19,983 nt of DNA, from assembly GCF_000716605.1 (NCBI RefSeq), contig NZ_JNXE01000068.1, forward strand, positions 1-19,983. The letters are read 5' to 3'. This document shows positions 12,140 through 19,983 of the stretch, piece by piece. The notes below the pieces were generated by a model, which was not told the DNA's origin, searched no databases, and was given only the letters and a program-made list of their open reading frames with translations. The first letter of the stretch is position 1, and each line of letters opens with the position of its first letter. The DNA is from Streptomyces sp. NRRL F-525. Lineage in GTDB: Bacteria > Actinomycetota > Actinomycetes > Streptomycetales > Streptomycetaceae. The position numbers and the translations under genes are program-made.

Positions 12140-12891
12140 ACATCACCCCGCTCGCCCGCGAACGCCGCCACACCCTGTTCTTCCTGCGCGAGATCCGCTC
12201 GGTCATGCCGGTCTTCCTGGACACCGAGGTCGACCTCGGCACTGTCCTGGCGCACCGGGAGCTGGCCGGCGGCGAAGGCGACCGGTTCTCGGTGGTCAGC
12301 TACGTGCTGCACGCCGCCTCCCGCGCGCTGGCCGACCACCCGCAGGCCAACGCCGCGATCGGCGGCCGGCTGCGGCAGCGCGTCGCCGGCTACCCGTCGG
12401 TCAACGTCAAGCTCACCCTGGACAAGTCTCTCAACGGGCAGCGGGTGGTGCTCGCTGCGGTGCTGCCTGCGGTGGACACCGCCGGGCTGCGGGAGATCCA
12501 GAAGCTGGTCGAGCACTACCGCGACGGCAGCGCCGACACCATGGCCGAGTTCCAGGGCGTACGCGGTATGCAGCGCCTGCCCCGGCCACTGGGCGCCGCA
12601 CTGTTCCGCCTCGGGGTACGGCCGCTGCGGCGCCGCGCGGAGACCTTCGGCACGCTGGCCGTCACCTCGCTCGGGCACCGCCCGGTCGACGGCTTCCACT
12701 CGGTCGGCGGCACCGCCGTCACCCTGGGCGTGGGCCGTTTCATCGACCGGGCGGTGGTCAAGGACGGCGCGATCGTTGTTGCCCCGGTGCTGCGGCTGAA
12801 CATGGCCTTCGACCACCGGGTCGTGGACGGCGCCGAGGCCGCCGACCTGCTGGCCGACATCAAGCGGAACCTCGAGGAGTTCGCCGCATGA
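12136..12891 (+). CDS. 2-oxoacid-dehydrogenase-type acyltransferase, AbyA4 type
   Basis: This 251-residue protein consists of the catalytic domain of dihydrolipoamide acyltransferases only, without lipoyl or E1/E3-binding domains. The catalytic motif FDHRVVDG (225-232) gives H227 and D231. FGTLAVTSLG (171-180) matches the strand before the active site in the family. In agglomerin and abyssomicin biosynthesis the homologue acetylates the hydroxymethyl group of the tetronate, preparing it for elimination by the partner encoded next. The start is a GTG overlapping the ACP stop, and the stop overlaps the next start (ATGA), so the pair is translationally coupled. It could in principle transfer another acyl group. 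Confidence 0.88.
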   Translation: MNITPLARERRHTLFFLREIRSVMPVFLDTEVDLGTVLAHRELAGGEGDRFSVVSYVLHAASRALADHPQANAAIGGRLRQRVAGYPSVNVKLTLDKSLNGQRVVLAAVLPAVDTAGLREIQKLVEHYRDGSADTMAEFQGVRGMQRLPRPLGAALFRLGVRPLRRRAETFGTLAVTSLGHRPVDGFHSVGGTAVTLGVGRFIDRAVVKDGAIVVAPVLRLNMAFDHRVVDGAEAADLLADIKRNLEEFAA

Positions 12892-13982
12892 ACGACATCG
12901 ACGAGCTGAAGCAGTTCGTGCAGGTGCACGCCCGCACCCAGGGCATCGCGCCCGCCCAGTACAGCGAGATGCTGGGCCGTATCCGCACCGACGACGAGGG
13001 CATGCCCGGCTCCTGGGCCGTGGAGTGGAGCCGCTCGGCGCGGGCGCTGGCCGAGCAGGGCAGGCACCTGGACGCGGTGCGGTACTACAACCTGGCCCGC
13101 TTCCCGTACGTGGACGGACCCGCCCGGCAGGAGGCGCTGACCAACTGCGTCGGTGCCTTCGAACAGTGGGCCGCCGACTTCCCGTTCATCGAGCGCCGCG
13201 AGCTGAAGCTGCCCGGCGGCCGGGTTCGCTGCTGGACCAGCGGCCTGTCCGCGGCGCGGCCGCTGCCGGTGCTGCTGATCTGCGGCGGCATCGTCAGCAT
13301 CAAGGAGCAGTGGGCGCAGGTGCTTGGCGCGGTCCGGCGGCTCGGCATGGCCGCGGTCGTCGTGGAGATGCCCAGCGTCGGCGAGAACTCGCTCCCGTAC
13401 ACCGCCGACAGCTGGCAGCTGCTGTCCGGTGTGCTGGACGAGCTGGCCCACGTGGCCGACGTGACGCGGACGTACGCGATCGCGCTGAGCTTCAGCGGCC
13501 ATCTGGCCCTGCGCTGCGCGGTGAACGACCCCCGGATAAAGGGCGTCGTCACAGCCGGCCCGCCGGTACGGGACTTCTTCACCGACACCGACTGGCAGGC
13601 CGGGGTGCCGCGCGTCACCGTGGAGACGCTGGCGCACCTGACCGGCACCAAGCCCGCCGAGACGCTGGGGCAGCTGCGGGACTGGGCGCTGAGTGTGGAC
13701 GAGCTCGAAGCCCTGGACATCCCCGTGCACTGCATGGCCAGCGCGCGCGACGAGATCATCCCGCCCGGAGACGTGGAACTGCTGCGCCGCCATGTGAAGG
13801 GCGTCCACCTGGTGACCAACGACGACGTGCACGGCTCGCCGGCGCACGCCGCCGAGGCCCGGCTGTGGACGGTGCTGTCGGTGCTGCGGATGCGGCAGGC
13901 CGGCGGGATGCAACGAGCGGTGATCGGCGCGCTGTTCCAGGCGACGCGGGTCCGCAGGCGACTCGCGGGCACGCCCGCATGA
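12888..13982 (+). CDS. alpha/beta-hydrolase, acetate-eliminating, AbyA5 type
   Basis: This 364-residue protein has a helical N-terminal part (about 1-100) and an alpha/beta-hydrolase core of the FrsA/DUF1100-like kind. LLICGGIVSIKEQW (129-142) forms the oxyanion region. ALSFSGHLALR (199-209) is the nucleophile elbow, with S203. D288 (SARDEI) and H315 (NDDVHGS) complete a plausible triad. The elbow reads S-x-S-G instead of the canonical G-x-S-x-G. In tetronate pathways the homologue (AbyA5, Agg5) removes acetate from the acetylated intermediate to create the exocyclic methylene that later acts as dienophile. The gene overlaps its neighbours on both sides by four bases. Confidence 0.87.
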   Translation: MNDIDELKQFVQVHARTQGIAPAQYSEMLGRIRTDDEGMPGSWAVEWSRSARALAEQGRHLDAVRYYNLARFPYVDGPARQEALTNCVGAFEQWAADFPFIERRELKLPGGRVRCWTSGLSAARPLPVLLICGGIVSIKEQWAQVLGAVRRLGMAAVVVEMPSVGENSLPYTADSWQLLSGVLDELAHVADVTRTYAIALSFSGHLALRCAVNDPRIKGVVTAGPPVRDFFTDTDWQAGVPRVTVETLAHLTGTKPAETLGQLRDWALSVDELEALDIPVHCMASARDEIIPPGDVELLRRHVKGVHLVTNDDVHGSPAHAAEARLWTVLSVLRMRQAGGMQRAVIGALFQATRVRRRLAGTPA

Positions 13983-14785
13983 CGGAGGCCACGGGCCGGT
14001 CGACCGACGTGTCCGACATGTCTGGCGCATACCTGCCGGTGCCCCCGGATCCCGGCGCGCGGCTGCGGCTGTTCTGCTTCCACCATGCCGGCGGGGCGGC
14101 CTCGCTGTTCCGGGACTGGCAGCAGGCGCTGGGCCCGGACATCAGCGTGGTCCCCGTACAGCTGCCCGGCCGCGAACAGCGGGTCCGCGAGCCGCGCTTC
14201 ACCAGCATGGAAGAGCTGCTGCCCGAACTGCACGAGCGGCTCGGCCCGGCGCTGGCCGGGCCGTACGCCTTCTACGGCCACAGCATGGGAGCCCTGCTGG
14301 CCCGCAATCTCGCCCAGCGGGTGGTGCGTTGTGGGGGCGAGCCGCCGGTGAGTCTGCTGGTCGGCGCCTATCCCGCGCCGCACCGCCGGCCCGCGCTGGC
14401 CGGGGCGCTGGCGCTCGGCGACCAGGACCTGGCCCAGTGGCTGGTCGACATGGGCGGCATGTCGCCGATGCTGCTGGGCTATCCCGAGTGGCTGCGGATG
14501 GCCGTCGGCATACTCCGGGACGACCTGCAGGTCTGCGAGAGCCACCACGACGGCCAGGAGCAGGAGGCGCGGCATTCGCCGCTGTCCTGCCCGATCCATG
14601 TCTTCACCGGCGCGGACGACGCGCTGGTGCCCGAGCAGGACGCCGCCGCCTGGGCGCAGCACACCCTCGCGACCGCGACCGTGCAGGTCGTCCCCGGCGG
14701 GCATCTGTTCGTCCGCGACTCCCCGGCGGTGTTCCTGGACCGGCTGGTCGCGGTACTGCGGGAAACAGTGCCCACGCCGGGATAG
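13979..14785 (+). CDS. type II thioesterase
   Basis: This 268-residue alpha/beta-hydrolase has the type II thioesterase landmarks: LFCFHHAGGAAS (31-42), QLPGREQR (61-68), the nucleophile elbow YGHSMGA (99-105, S102), GADD (211-214) and GGHLFV (240-245, H242). Such enzymes usually remove stalled or wrong acyl groups from PKS carrier proteins. The gene overlaps the hydrolase stop by four bases, so it belongs to the same operon, and abyssomicin-type clusters also carry one (AbyT). The first ~20 residues (to about GAYLP) are a flexible extension. An ATG further in is possible but would lose the coupled start. Confidence 0.9.
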   Translation: MTEATGRSTDVSDMSGAYLPVPPDPGARLRLFCFHHAGGAASLFRDWQQALGPDISVVPVQLPGREQRVREPRFTSMEELLPELHERLGPALAGPYAFYGHSMGALLARNLAQRVVRCGGEPPVSLLVGAYPAPHRRPALAGALALGDQDLAQWLVDMGGMSPMLLGYPEWLRMAVGILRDDLQVCESHHDGQEQEARHSPLSCPIHVFTGADDALVPEQDAAAWAQHTLATATVQVVPGGHLFVRDSPAVFLDRLVAVLRETVPTPG

Positions 14786-15048
14786 TCCACGCCAGCGGAG
14801 ACCGCACGTCCGTCGGCCCGCTGAGCCTGAGGGCGCCGGCCCGCACCGGACCGCGTACGAAGCAGGCACAAGAGCAGGCACGACAAGCACGCGCGGGACC
14901 GTACGAGACCGCGTGTTAGATCGCGCGAAGAACGTCGTTAGCCGCGCCGGAAAAACTGGTGCCGGCATCAGAAACCGGCTGCGGCCGCCGCGTTGTTGCG
15001 TACCGCGACCGCACCCAGACTGTTCACCACGAGGGGCAGTGAGACGCG
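14786..15048. promoter_or_regulatory. non-coding gap before the PKS gene
   Basis: This 263-base gap separates the tetronate operon from the PKS and is the only gap of its size within the cluster. It probably carries the PKS promoter. I can point to no convincing -35/-10 pair or regulator site. A purine-rich GAGGGG (15031-15036) lies about a dozen bases before the PKS ATG and may be its ribosome-binding site. No gene is visible. Confidence 0.45.
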
Positions 15049-18000
15049 ATGACGAGTGGGCCCGTTCCCGCCATGTCCGACGCCGGTACCGACCTGGACG
15101 ACGCGATCGCGATCGTCGGTCTGTCCTGCCGGCTGCCGATGGCACCCAGTCCCGCCGCGTTCTGGCGGCTGCTCAGGGACGGTGTGAACGCCGTCACCGA
15201 GACGCCGGCCGACCGCTGGGACCCCGACGCTCTCATGGACCGGGACCGTTCCGCGCCGGGCGGCGCCCGTACCCGGCACGGCGCCTATCTCGACCGCGTC
15301 GACGGCTTCGAGCCGGCCTTCTTCGGCATCTCGCCACGCGAGGCCGTCACGATGGACCCGCAGCAGCGGCTGATGCTGGAGCTGGCCTGGGAGGCCCTGG
15401 AGGATGCCGGGATCGTGCCGGGCACCATCAAGGACAGCCGCACCGGTGTCTTCGTGGGGGCCATCTGGGACGACTACGCGACCTTGCTGCACCGCGGCGG
15501 CACCGGCGCCATCACCCGGCACACCATCACCGGACTGCACCGCAGCATCATCGCCAACCGCGTCTCGTACACCCTGGGCCTGCGCGGGCCGAGCCTGACC
15601 GTGGACGCCGCGCAGTCCTCGTCCCTGCTCGCCGTGCACATGGCCTGCGAGAGCCTGCTACGCGGCGAGTCCACCCTCGCGCTGGCCGGCGGGGTGAACC
15701 TCAACCTGGTGCCGGAAAGCGCCATGGAGGCATCGAAGTTCGGCGGCCTGTCCCCCGACGGCCGCTGCTTCACCTTCGACGCGCGCGCCAACGGCTACGT
15801 CCGAGGCGAGGGCGGCGGCCTGGTCGTGCTCAAGCCACTGGCGCTGGCGGTGGCCGACGGCGACCCGGTGTACTGCGTCATCCGCGGCACCGCGACCAAC
15901 AACGACGGCGGCGGGACGGGTCTGACCGTCCCCAGTCCGCGGGCGCAGGAGGAAGTCCTGCGGCTGGCCTACGAGCGGGCCGGCATCCGGCCGTCCGATG
16001 TGCAGTACGTGGAACTGCACGGCACCGGCACCAAGGTCGGCGACCCCATCGAGGCGTCCGCGCTCGGCGCGGCCCTCGGCGCCGACCGCTCCCCCGACCA
16101 GCCGGTGCGGGTCGGCTCGGCGAAGACCAACGTCGGCCACCTGGAGGGCGCGGCGGGCATCGTCGGCCTGCTCAAGGCGGTCCTCAGCATCCACCACCGC
16201 GAACTCCCGCCGAGCCTCAACTTCGAGACCCCGAACCCGGGTATCCCGTTCGACCGGCTGGGCATCCGGGTGCAGACAGAGCTGGGCCCCTGGCCGGCGG
16301 CGGACCGCCCGCTCATCGCCGGGGTCTCGTCCTTCGGCATGGGCGGCACCAACTGCCATGTGGCCCTGACCGAATGGCGCTCGCCCGCGGCGACACCTGT
16401 GGATCCGGGCGATACCCCGGTGGTGCTGTCAGCCAAGACGAAGAAGGCGCTGCGGGGTCAGGCCGATCGGCTGCGGACGTATCTGCTGGAGCGGCCAGGC
16501 GTCGAACCGGCCTCGCTGGGCGCCGCGTTGGCGGGCCGACGGACGAGGTTCGACCAGCGGGCGGTGCTGCTGACCGGTGACCGGGAGGAGCTGCTGGCCG
16601 GCCTGGACGCGCTCGCTCGGGGCAAGGCGACGCCGGACGTCGTACAGGGCACCTTGCAGGCGGGCGGAACGGCGTTCCTGTTCACCGGGCAGGGATCGCA
16701 GTACGCCGGCATGGGAGGGGAGTTGTACGCATCGGAGCCGGTGTACGCAGCCGCGTTCGACGCGGCATGCGCGGCGCTGGACCCGCATCTGGCCCGGCCA
16801 CTGAAGGACGTGCTGTTCGACACCGATCCGACGGACCTCAACACCACCGCTTATACGCAGCCGGCTCTTTTCGCCCTGCAGACCGCGCTGTTCCGGCTGG
16901 TCGAACACCGAGGCATCCGGCCGGACTTCCTGGCCGGGCACTCCGTCGGGGAACTGGCGGCGGCGCACGTCGCGGGAGTGTGGCCGCTGGCGGAGGCTGC
17001 CACTTTGGTCGCCGCTCGCGGGCGGTTGATGCAGGCCTCAACCCCCGGCGGAGCGATGATCGCCATCGAGGCCACCGAGGACGAGCTGCTGCCCACGCTG
17101 GCTCCCGGCGTCGACATCGCTGCCCTCAACTCACCCGTTTCCACGGTGATTTCCGGCGACTACGAGACCGCCCATCACGTCGCCGACGCATGGAAGGCCC
17201 GGGGCCGTAAAACCAAGGCGCTCACCGTCTCGCACGCCTTCCACTCTCCCCACATGGACAGCGCCCTCAACGAACTCCAGTCGGTCGCCGCGTCGTTGAC
17301 CACCAATGCGCCGGCCATCCCGATCGTCTCCACTCTCACCGGCGAGCCCCTCACCGCCGACGAGCTGGCCGACCCCGGCTACTGGGCCCGCCACGTCCGG
17401 CACACCGTCCGCTTCACCGACGCGGTCAAGCAGTTGCAGCAGCAGGGCGTCACCCACTTCGTGGAGCTGGGCCCGGACACCGTCCTCACTCCACTGACGC
17501 ACACCACTCTCGCGGGCGACTCCCCCATCACCGCCATCTCTCTCCTTCGCCGGAACCGCCCAGACACGGTCACCCTCCGGACCACCTTCGCCGAGCTGCA
17601 CACCACCAGCGACCTGACCATCTGGCCGGCCGACCGTGTCACCGCCTCCGGCCCGCTGGACCTGCCCACCTACGCCTTCCAGCACCAGCGCTACTGGGTG
17701 GACGCGGCCGGAGCCGAGGTCCCGCCCACCGTGCCGCCGGTTCCCCTCGCCGCCGCCGGGGCCGAGGCTCTGGCCGACGCCGACGCACGTGAGGACGCGT
17801 CGCTGGGCCGACGCCTCGCCGGCCTGCCGCAGGCCGAGCAGGAGCGCGAGCTGCTCGACCTCGTACTGACACATGTGGCGATCGTGCTCGGTCATGTCAC
17901 GCCCGAAGCCGTCGATGCCGAGCAGGCGTTCAAGGATCACGGCTTCGACTCGGTCAGCTCGGTGGAGCTGCGCACGCGGCTCAACGCGGCGACCGGGCTC

Positions 18001-19983
18001 GACCTCCCGACCACGTTGTTGTTCAACCACCCGACGCCGATGGCCCTGGTGCGCTTCCTGCGGGCCGAGGCCCTCGGTCTCGGCGACAGCAAGCCGGTGC
18101 CCGTGACGGGTACGGCGCCGGACGAGCCGATCGCGATCGTCGCGATGAGCTGCCGCTATCCGGGCGGTGTGGCGTCGCCCGAGGACCTGTGGCGGCTGGT
18201 CGCCGACGGGGTGGACGCGATCAGCCCGTTCCCGACCGACCGCGGCTGGGCCGAGGATCTGTACGACCCGGACCCCGGTCGGTCGGGCAAGGCCTACACC
18301 CGGTCCGGCGGATTCCTGCACGACGCCGACCAGTTCGACCCGGCCTTCTTCGGTATCAGCCCGCGGGAAGCCGCCGCCATGGACCCGCAGCAGCGGCTGC
18401 TGCTGGAGACGGCCTGGGAGGCGTTCGAACGGGCCGGCATCACGCCGGCCTCGCTGCACGGCAGCCAGGCCGGGGTGTTCGTCGGCGCGATGTCCCAGGA
18501 GTACGGCCCCCGGTTGCACGAGTCGGCCGAGGGATACGACGGATACCTCCTGACCGGCAGCACCGGCAGCGTCGCGTCCGGGCGTGTCGCGTACACCTTC
18601 GGGCTGGAGGGCCCGGCGGTCACCGTCGACACCGCCTGCTCCTCGTCCCTGGTCGCGCTGCACCTGGCCAGTCAGGCGCTGCGGCAGGGCGAATGCACCA
18701 TCGCGCTGGCCGGCGGCGCGGCGGTCATGGCCACGCCGGGCATGTTCGTGGAGTTCAGCCGCCAGCGCGGCCTGTCCCCCGACGGTCGCTGCAAGCCGTT
18801 CGACGCTTCGGCGGACGGTACGGCGTGGTCCGAGGGCGTCGGTCTGCTGCTGCTTGAGCGGCTGTCGGACGCCGAGCGCAACGGCCATGAGGTGCTGGCG
18901 GTCGTCCGCGGCTCCGCGATCAACCAGGACGGCGCCAGCAACGGCCTCACCGCCCCCAACGGCCCCTCCCAGGAACGCGTCATCCGGCAGGCGCTCGCCA
19001 GTGCCCGGCTGACCCCGGACCAGGTCGACGCCGTCGAGGCACACGGCACCGGCACCCGGCTCGGCGATCCGATCGAGGCCCAGGCGATCCTGGCCACGTA
19101 CGGCAGGGAACGGCCCGCCGACCGGCCGCTGATGCTCGGCTCGCTCAAGTCCAACATCGGCCACGCCCAGGCCGCCGCCGGAGTCGGCGGCATCATCAAG
19201 ATGGTCATGGGCATGCAGCACGGCGTACTGCCGAAGACGCTGCACCTGGACGAGCCGACCCCGCACGTCGACTGGAGCAGCGGTGCCGTCGCACTGCTCA
19301 CCGAGGCGGCGCCCTGGCAGACCGACGGCCGTCCACGACGGGCCGCGGTCTCCTCCTTCGGCATCAGCGGCACCAACGCCCACGTGATCATCGAGCAGGC
19401 GCCCCTGGCCGAGGCGGTGTACACCGCCGAGCCGGACGCTTCGGGCGACCGCCCGGAGGCGCTGGTTCCGTGGCCGCTGTCGGCGAAGACCGAGCCCGCG
19501 CTACGCGACCAGGCGGTACGACTCCGCGCGCACCTGGACGCGTATCCCGAGCTGTCCCCTTCCGCCGTCGGCCGGGCGCTGACGACCACCCGCACGGTCT
19601 TCGACCACCGCGCCGTCGTCTTCGGCCGGAACCGCGCCGAGTTGAGCGCGGCCCTGGACGCACTGAGCCGCGGCGAGACCGCCGCCGGACTGGCCCAGGG
19701 CACGCCCCGGCTCGGCGGGACGGCGTTTCTGTTCACCGGGCAGGGATCGCAGTACGCCGGTATGGGAGAGGAGCTGTACACATCCGAGCCGGTGTATGCG
19801 GCCGCCCTCGACACGGCCTGCGCAGCACTGGACCCGCACCTGGCCCGGCCACTGAAGGACGTGCTGTTCGACACCGACCCGACGGACCTCAACACCACCG
19901 CCTACACCCAGCCCGCACTCTTCGCCCTGCAGACCGCCCTGTTCCGGCTCCTCGAACACCACGGCATCCGCCCCGACTTCCTC
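15049..19983 (+). CDS. modular type I polyketide synthase, loading module KSQ-AT-ACP plus start of module 1 (partial, runs off window)
   Basis: The frame is open from the ATG at 15049 to the window end (1645 residues, incomplete). The domain order is as follows. KS (about 19-440) reads [16 protein letters not shown], with Gln189 in place of the active cysteine, so it is a KSQ decarboxylase. AT (about 543-845) has GHSVG (S632) and HAFH (729-732), the malonyl-CoA signature. ACP (about 935-1008) has GFDSVSS (S968). A second KS (about 1027-1450) has the normal [11 protein letters not shown] (C1197), EAHGTG and SNIGH. A second AT starts at about 1560 and is cut off. A KSQ plus malonyl-AT loading module starts the chain with acetyl made by decarboxylating malonyl-ACP. 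The enzyme follows the tetronate operon and probably builds the chain that is joined to glyceryl. Module 1 specificity cannot be read because the AT motif lies beyond the window. Confidence 0.95.
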   Translation, partial: MTSGPVPAMSDAGTDLDDAIAIVGLSCRLPMAPSPAAFWRLLRDGVNAVTETPADRWDPDALMDRDRSAPGGARTRHGAYLDRVDGFEPAFFGISPREAVTMDPQQRLMLELAWEALEDAGIVPGTIKDSRTGVFVGAIWDDYATLLHRGGTGAITRHTITGLHRSIIANRVSYTLGLRGPSLTVDAAQSSSLLAVHMACESLLRGESTLALAGGVNLNLVPESAMEASKFGGLSPDGRCFTFDARANGYVRGEGGGLVVLKPLALAVADGDPVYCVIRGTATNNDGGGTGLTVPSPRAQEEVLRLAYERAGIRPSDVQYVELHGTGTKVGDPIEASALGAALGADRSPDQPVRVGSAKTNVGHLEGAAGIVGLLKAVLSIHHRELPPSLNFETPNPGIPFDRLGIRVQTELGPWPAADRPLIAGVSSFGMGGTNCHVALTEWRSPAATPVDPGDTPVVLSAKTKKALRGQADRLRTYLLERPGVEPASLGAALAGRRTRFDQRAVLLTGDREELLAGLDALARGKATPDVVQGTLQAGGTAFLFTGQGSQYAGMGGELYASEPVYAAAFDAACAALDPHLARPLKDVLFDTDPTDLNTTAYTQPALFALQTALFRLVEHRGIRPDFLAGHSVGELAAAHVAGVWPLAEAATLVAARGRLMQASTPGGAMIAIEATEDELLPTLAPGVDIAALNSPVSTVISGDYETAHHVADAWKARGRKTKALTVSHAFHSPHMDSALNELQSVAASLTTNAPAIPIVSTLTGEPLTADELADPGYWARHVRHTVRFTDAVKQLQQQGVTHFVELGPDTVLTPLTHTTLAGDSPITAISLLRRNRPDTVTLRTTFAELHTTSDLTIWPADRVTASGPLDLPTYAFQHQRYWVDAAGAEVPPTVPPVPLAAAGAEALADADAREDASLGRRLAGLPQAEQERELLDLVLTHVAIVLGHVTPEAVDAEQAFKDHGFDSVSSVELRTRLNAATGLDLPTTLLFNHPTPMALVRFLRAEALGLGDSKPVPVTGTAPDEPIAIVAMSCRYPGGVASPEDLWRLVADGVDAISPFPTDRGWAEDLYDPDPGRSGKAYTRSGGFLHDADQFDPAFFGISPREAAAMDPQQRLLLETAWEAFERAGITPASLHGSQAGVFVGAMSQEYGPRLHESAEGYDGYLLTGSTGSVASGRVAYTFGLEGPAVTVDTACSSSLVALHLASQALRQGECTIALAGGAAVMATPGMFVEFSRQRGLSPDGRCKPFDASADGTAWSEGVGLLLLERLSDAERNGHEVLAVVRGSAINQDGASNGLTAPNGPSQERVIRQALASARLTPDQVDAVEAHGTGTRLGDPIEAQAILATYGRERPADRPLMLGSLKSNIGHAQAAAGVGGIIKMVMGMQHGVLPKTLHLDEPTPHVDWSSGAVALLTEAAPWQTDGRPRRAAVSSFGISGTNAHVIIEQAPLAEAVYTAEPDASGDRPEALVPWPLSAKTEPALRDQAVRLRAHLDAYPELSPSAVGRALTTTRTVFDHRAVVFGRNRAELSAALDALSRGETAAGLAQGTPRLGGTAFLFTGQGSQYAGMGEELYTSEPVYAAALDTACAALDPHLARPLKDVLFDTDPTDLNTTAYTQPALFALQTALFRLLEHHGIRPDFL
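16663..16932 (+). repeat. AT-domain repeat, copy 1
   Basis: The first 270 bases of the loading AT match 19714-19983 at about 88% by hand count, at a constant offset of 3051 bases, including a perfectly identical run of 38 bases. The differences are mostly third-codon positions. Confidence 0.85.
19714..19983 (+). repeat. AT-domain repeat, copy 2 (continues beyond window)
   Basis: This is the second copy of the AT segment, the start of the module 1 AT. It is cut by the window end, so the extent of the duplication is unknown. Confidence 0.85.

Noticed and set aside
13085..15145. Minus-strand open frame of about 690 codons across the hydrolase, thioesterase and gap
   Set aside because: It spans several well-supported plus-strand genes and reads as Arg/Ser/Pro-rich nonsense.
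17131..19383. Minus-strand open frame of about 750 codons opposite the PKS
   Set aside because: The plus strand encodes clear KS, AT and ACP motifs in one unbroken frame, and the antisense translation shows no domain.

Overview
The window looks like one end of a linear replicon (chromosome arm or giant linear plasmid) of a Streptomyces-type actinomycete. The GC content is very high, the codons end in G or C, and the first ~210 bases are a tight array of small palindromes. On the complementary strand these palindromes have GCA or GAA loops, the signature of Streptomyces telomeres. The first bases (GAGCGGGT) match the end of the canonical telomeric palindrome CCCGCGGAGCGGGT, so only about six terminal bases appear to be missing.

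Positions 1-8330 are a subtelomeric accessory region. They hold the telomere, a decayed PIN-domain gene (about 463-784), a minus-strand pair encoding a STAS-like/winged-helix protein and a GHKL ATPase (944-2392), and a divergent plus-strand operon (2522-4387). That operon encodes a bacterial ubiquitin-like protein of the multiubiquitin family, a fused E2-like/E1-like (ThiF) protein and a small Cys/His-rich DUF6527-type protein. It is a compact bacterial ubiquitin-like conjugation system with no deubiquitinase in the window. The divergent promoter region contains a TTCATTG-N4-CAATGAA inverted repeat, and related half-sites occur at the start of the winged-helix gene. Further in are a large subtelomeric-type helicase (4574-7009, minus), a restriction-endonuclease-like pseudogene broken by an in-frame stop (about 7136-7740), and a junk zone with an IS3-family transposase remnant (about 7960-8162).

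Positions 8331-19983 are the start of a tetronate, probably spirotetronate, polyketide cluster, all on the plus strand. It holds an AbyU-like beta-barrel cyclase with an unexpected signal peptide. Next comes a tightly overlapping operon with the gene set and order of the abyssomicin abyA1-A5 genes: a KASIII-like enzyme, FkbH glyceryl transferase/phosphatase, ACP, 2-oxoacid-dehydrogenase-type acyltransferase and an alpha/beta hydrolase. A type II thioesterase follows. After a 263-bp gap comes a modular type I PKS that runs off the window: a KSQ-AT(malonyl)-ACP loading module, then KS and the start of AT of module 1.

By analogy with characterised tetronate pathways, FkbH and ACP would supply glyceryl-ACP, and the KASIII-like enzyme would join it to the polyketide chain to form the tetronate. 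The acyltransferase and hydrolase would acetylate it and eliminate acetate to leave an exocyclic methylene. The barrel protein would catalyse the [4+2] cyclisation. The most interesting points are the ubiquitin-like operon with its possible regulator pair beside a telomere, and the apparently secreted AbyU-like cyclase. All functional assignments rest on motif recognition by eye; no database search was run.
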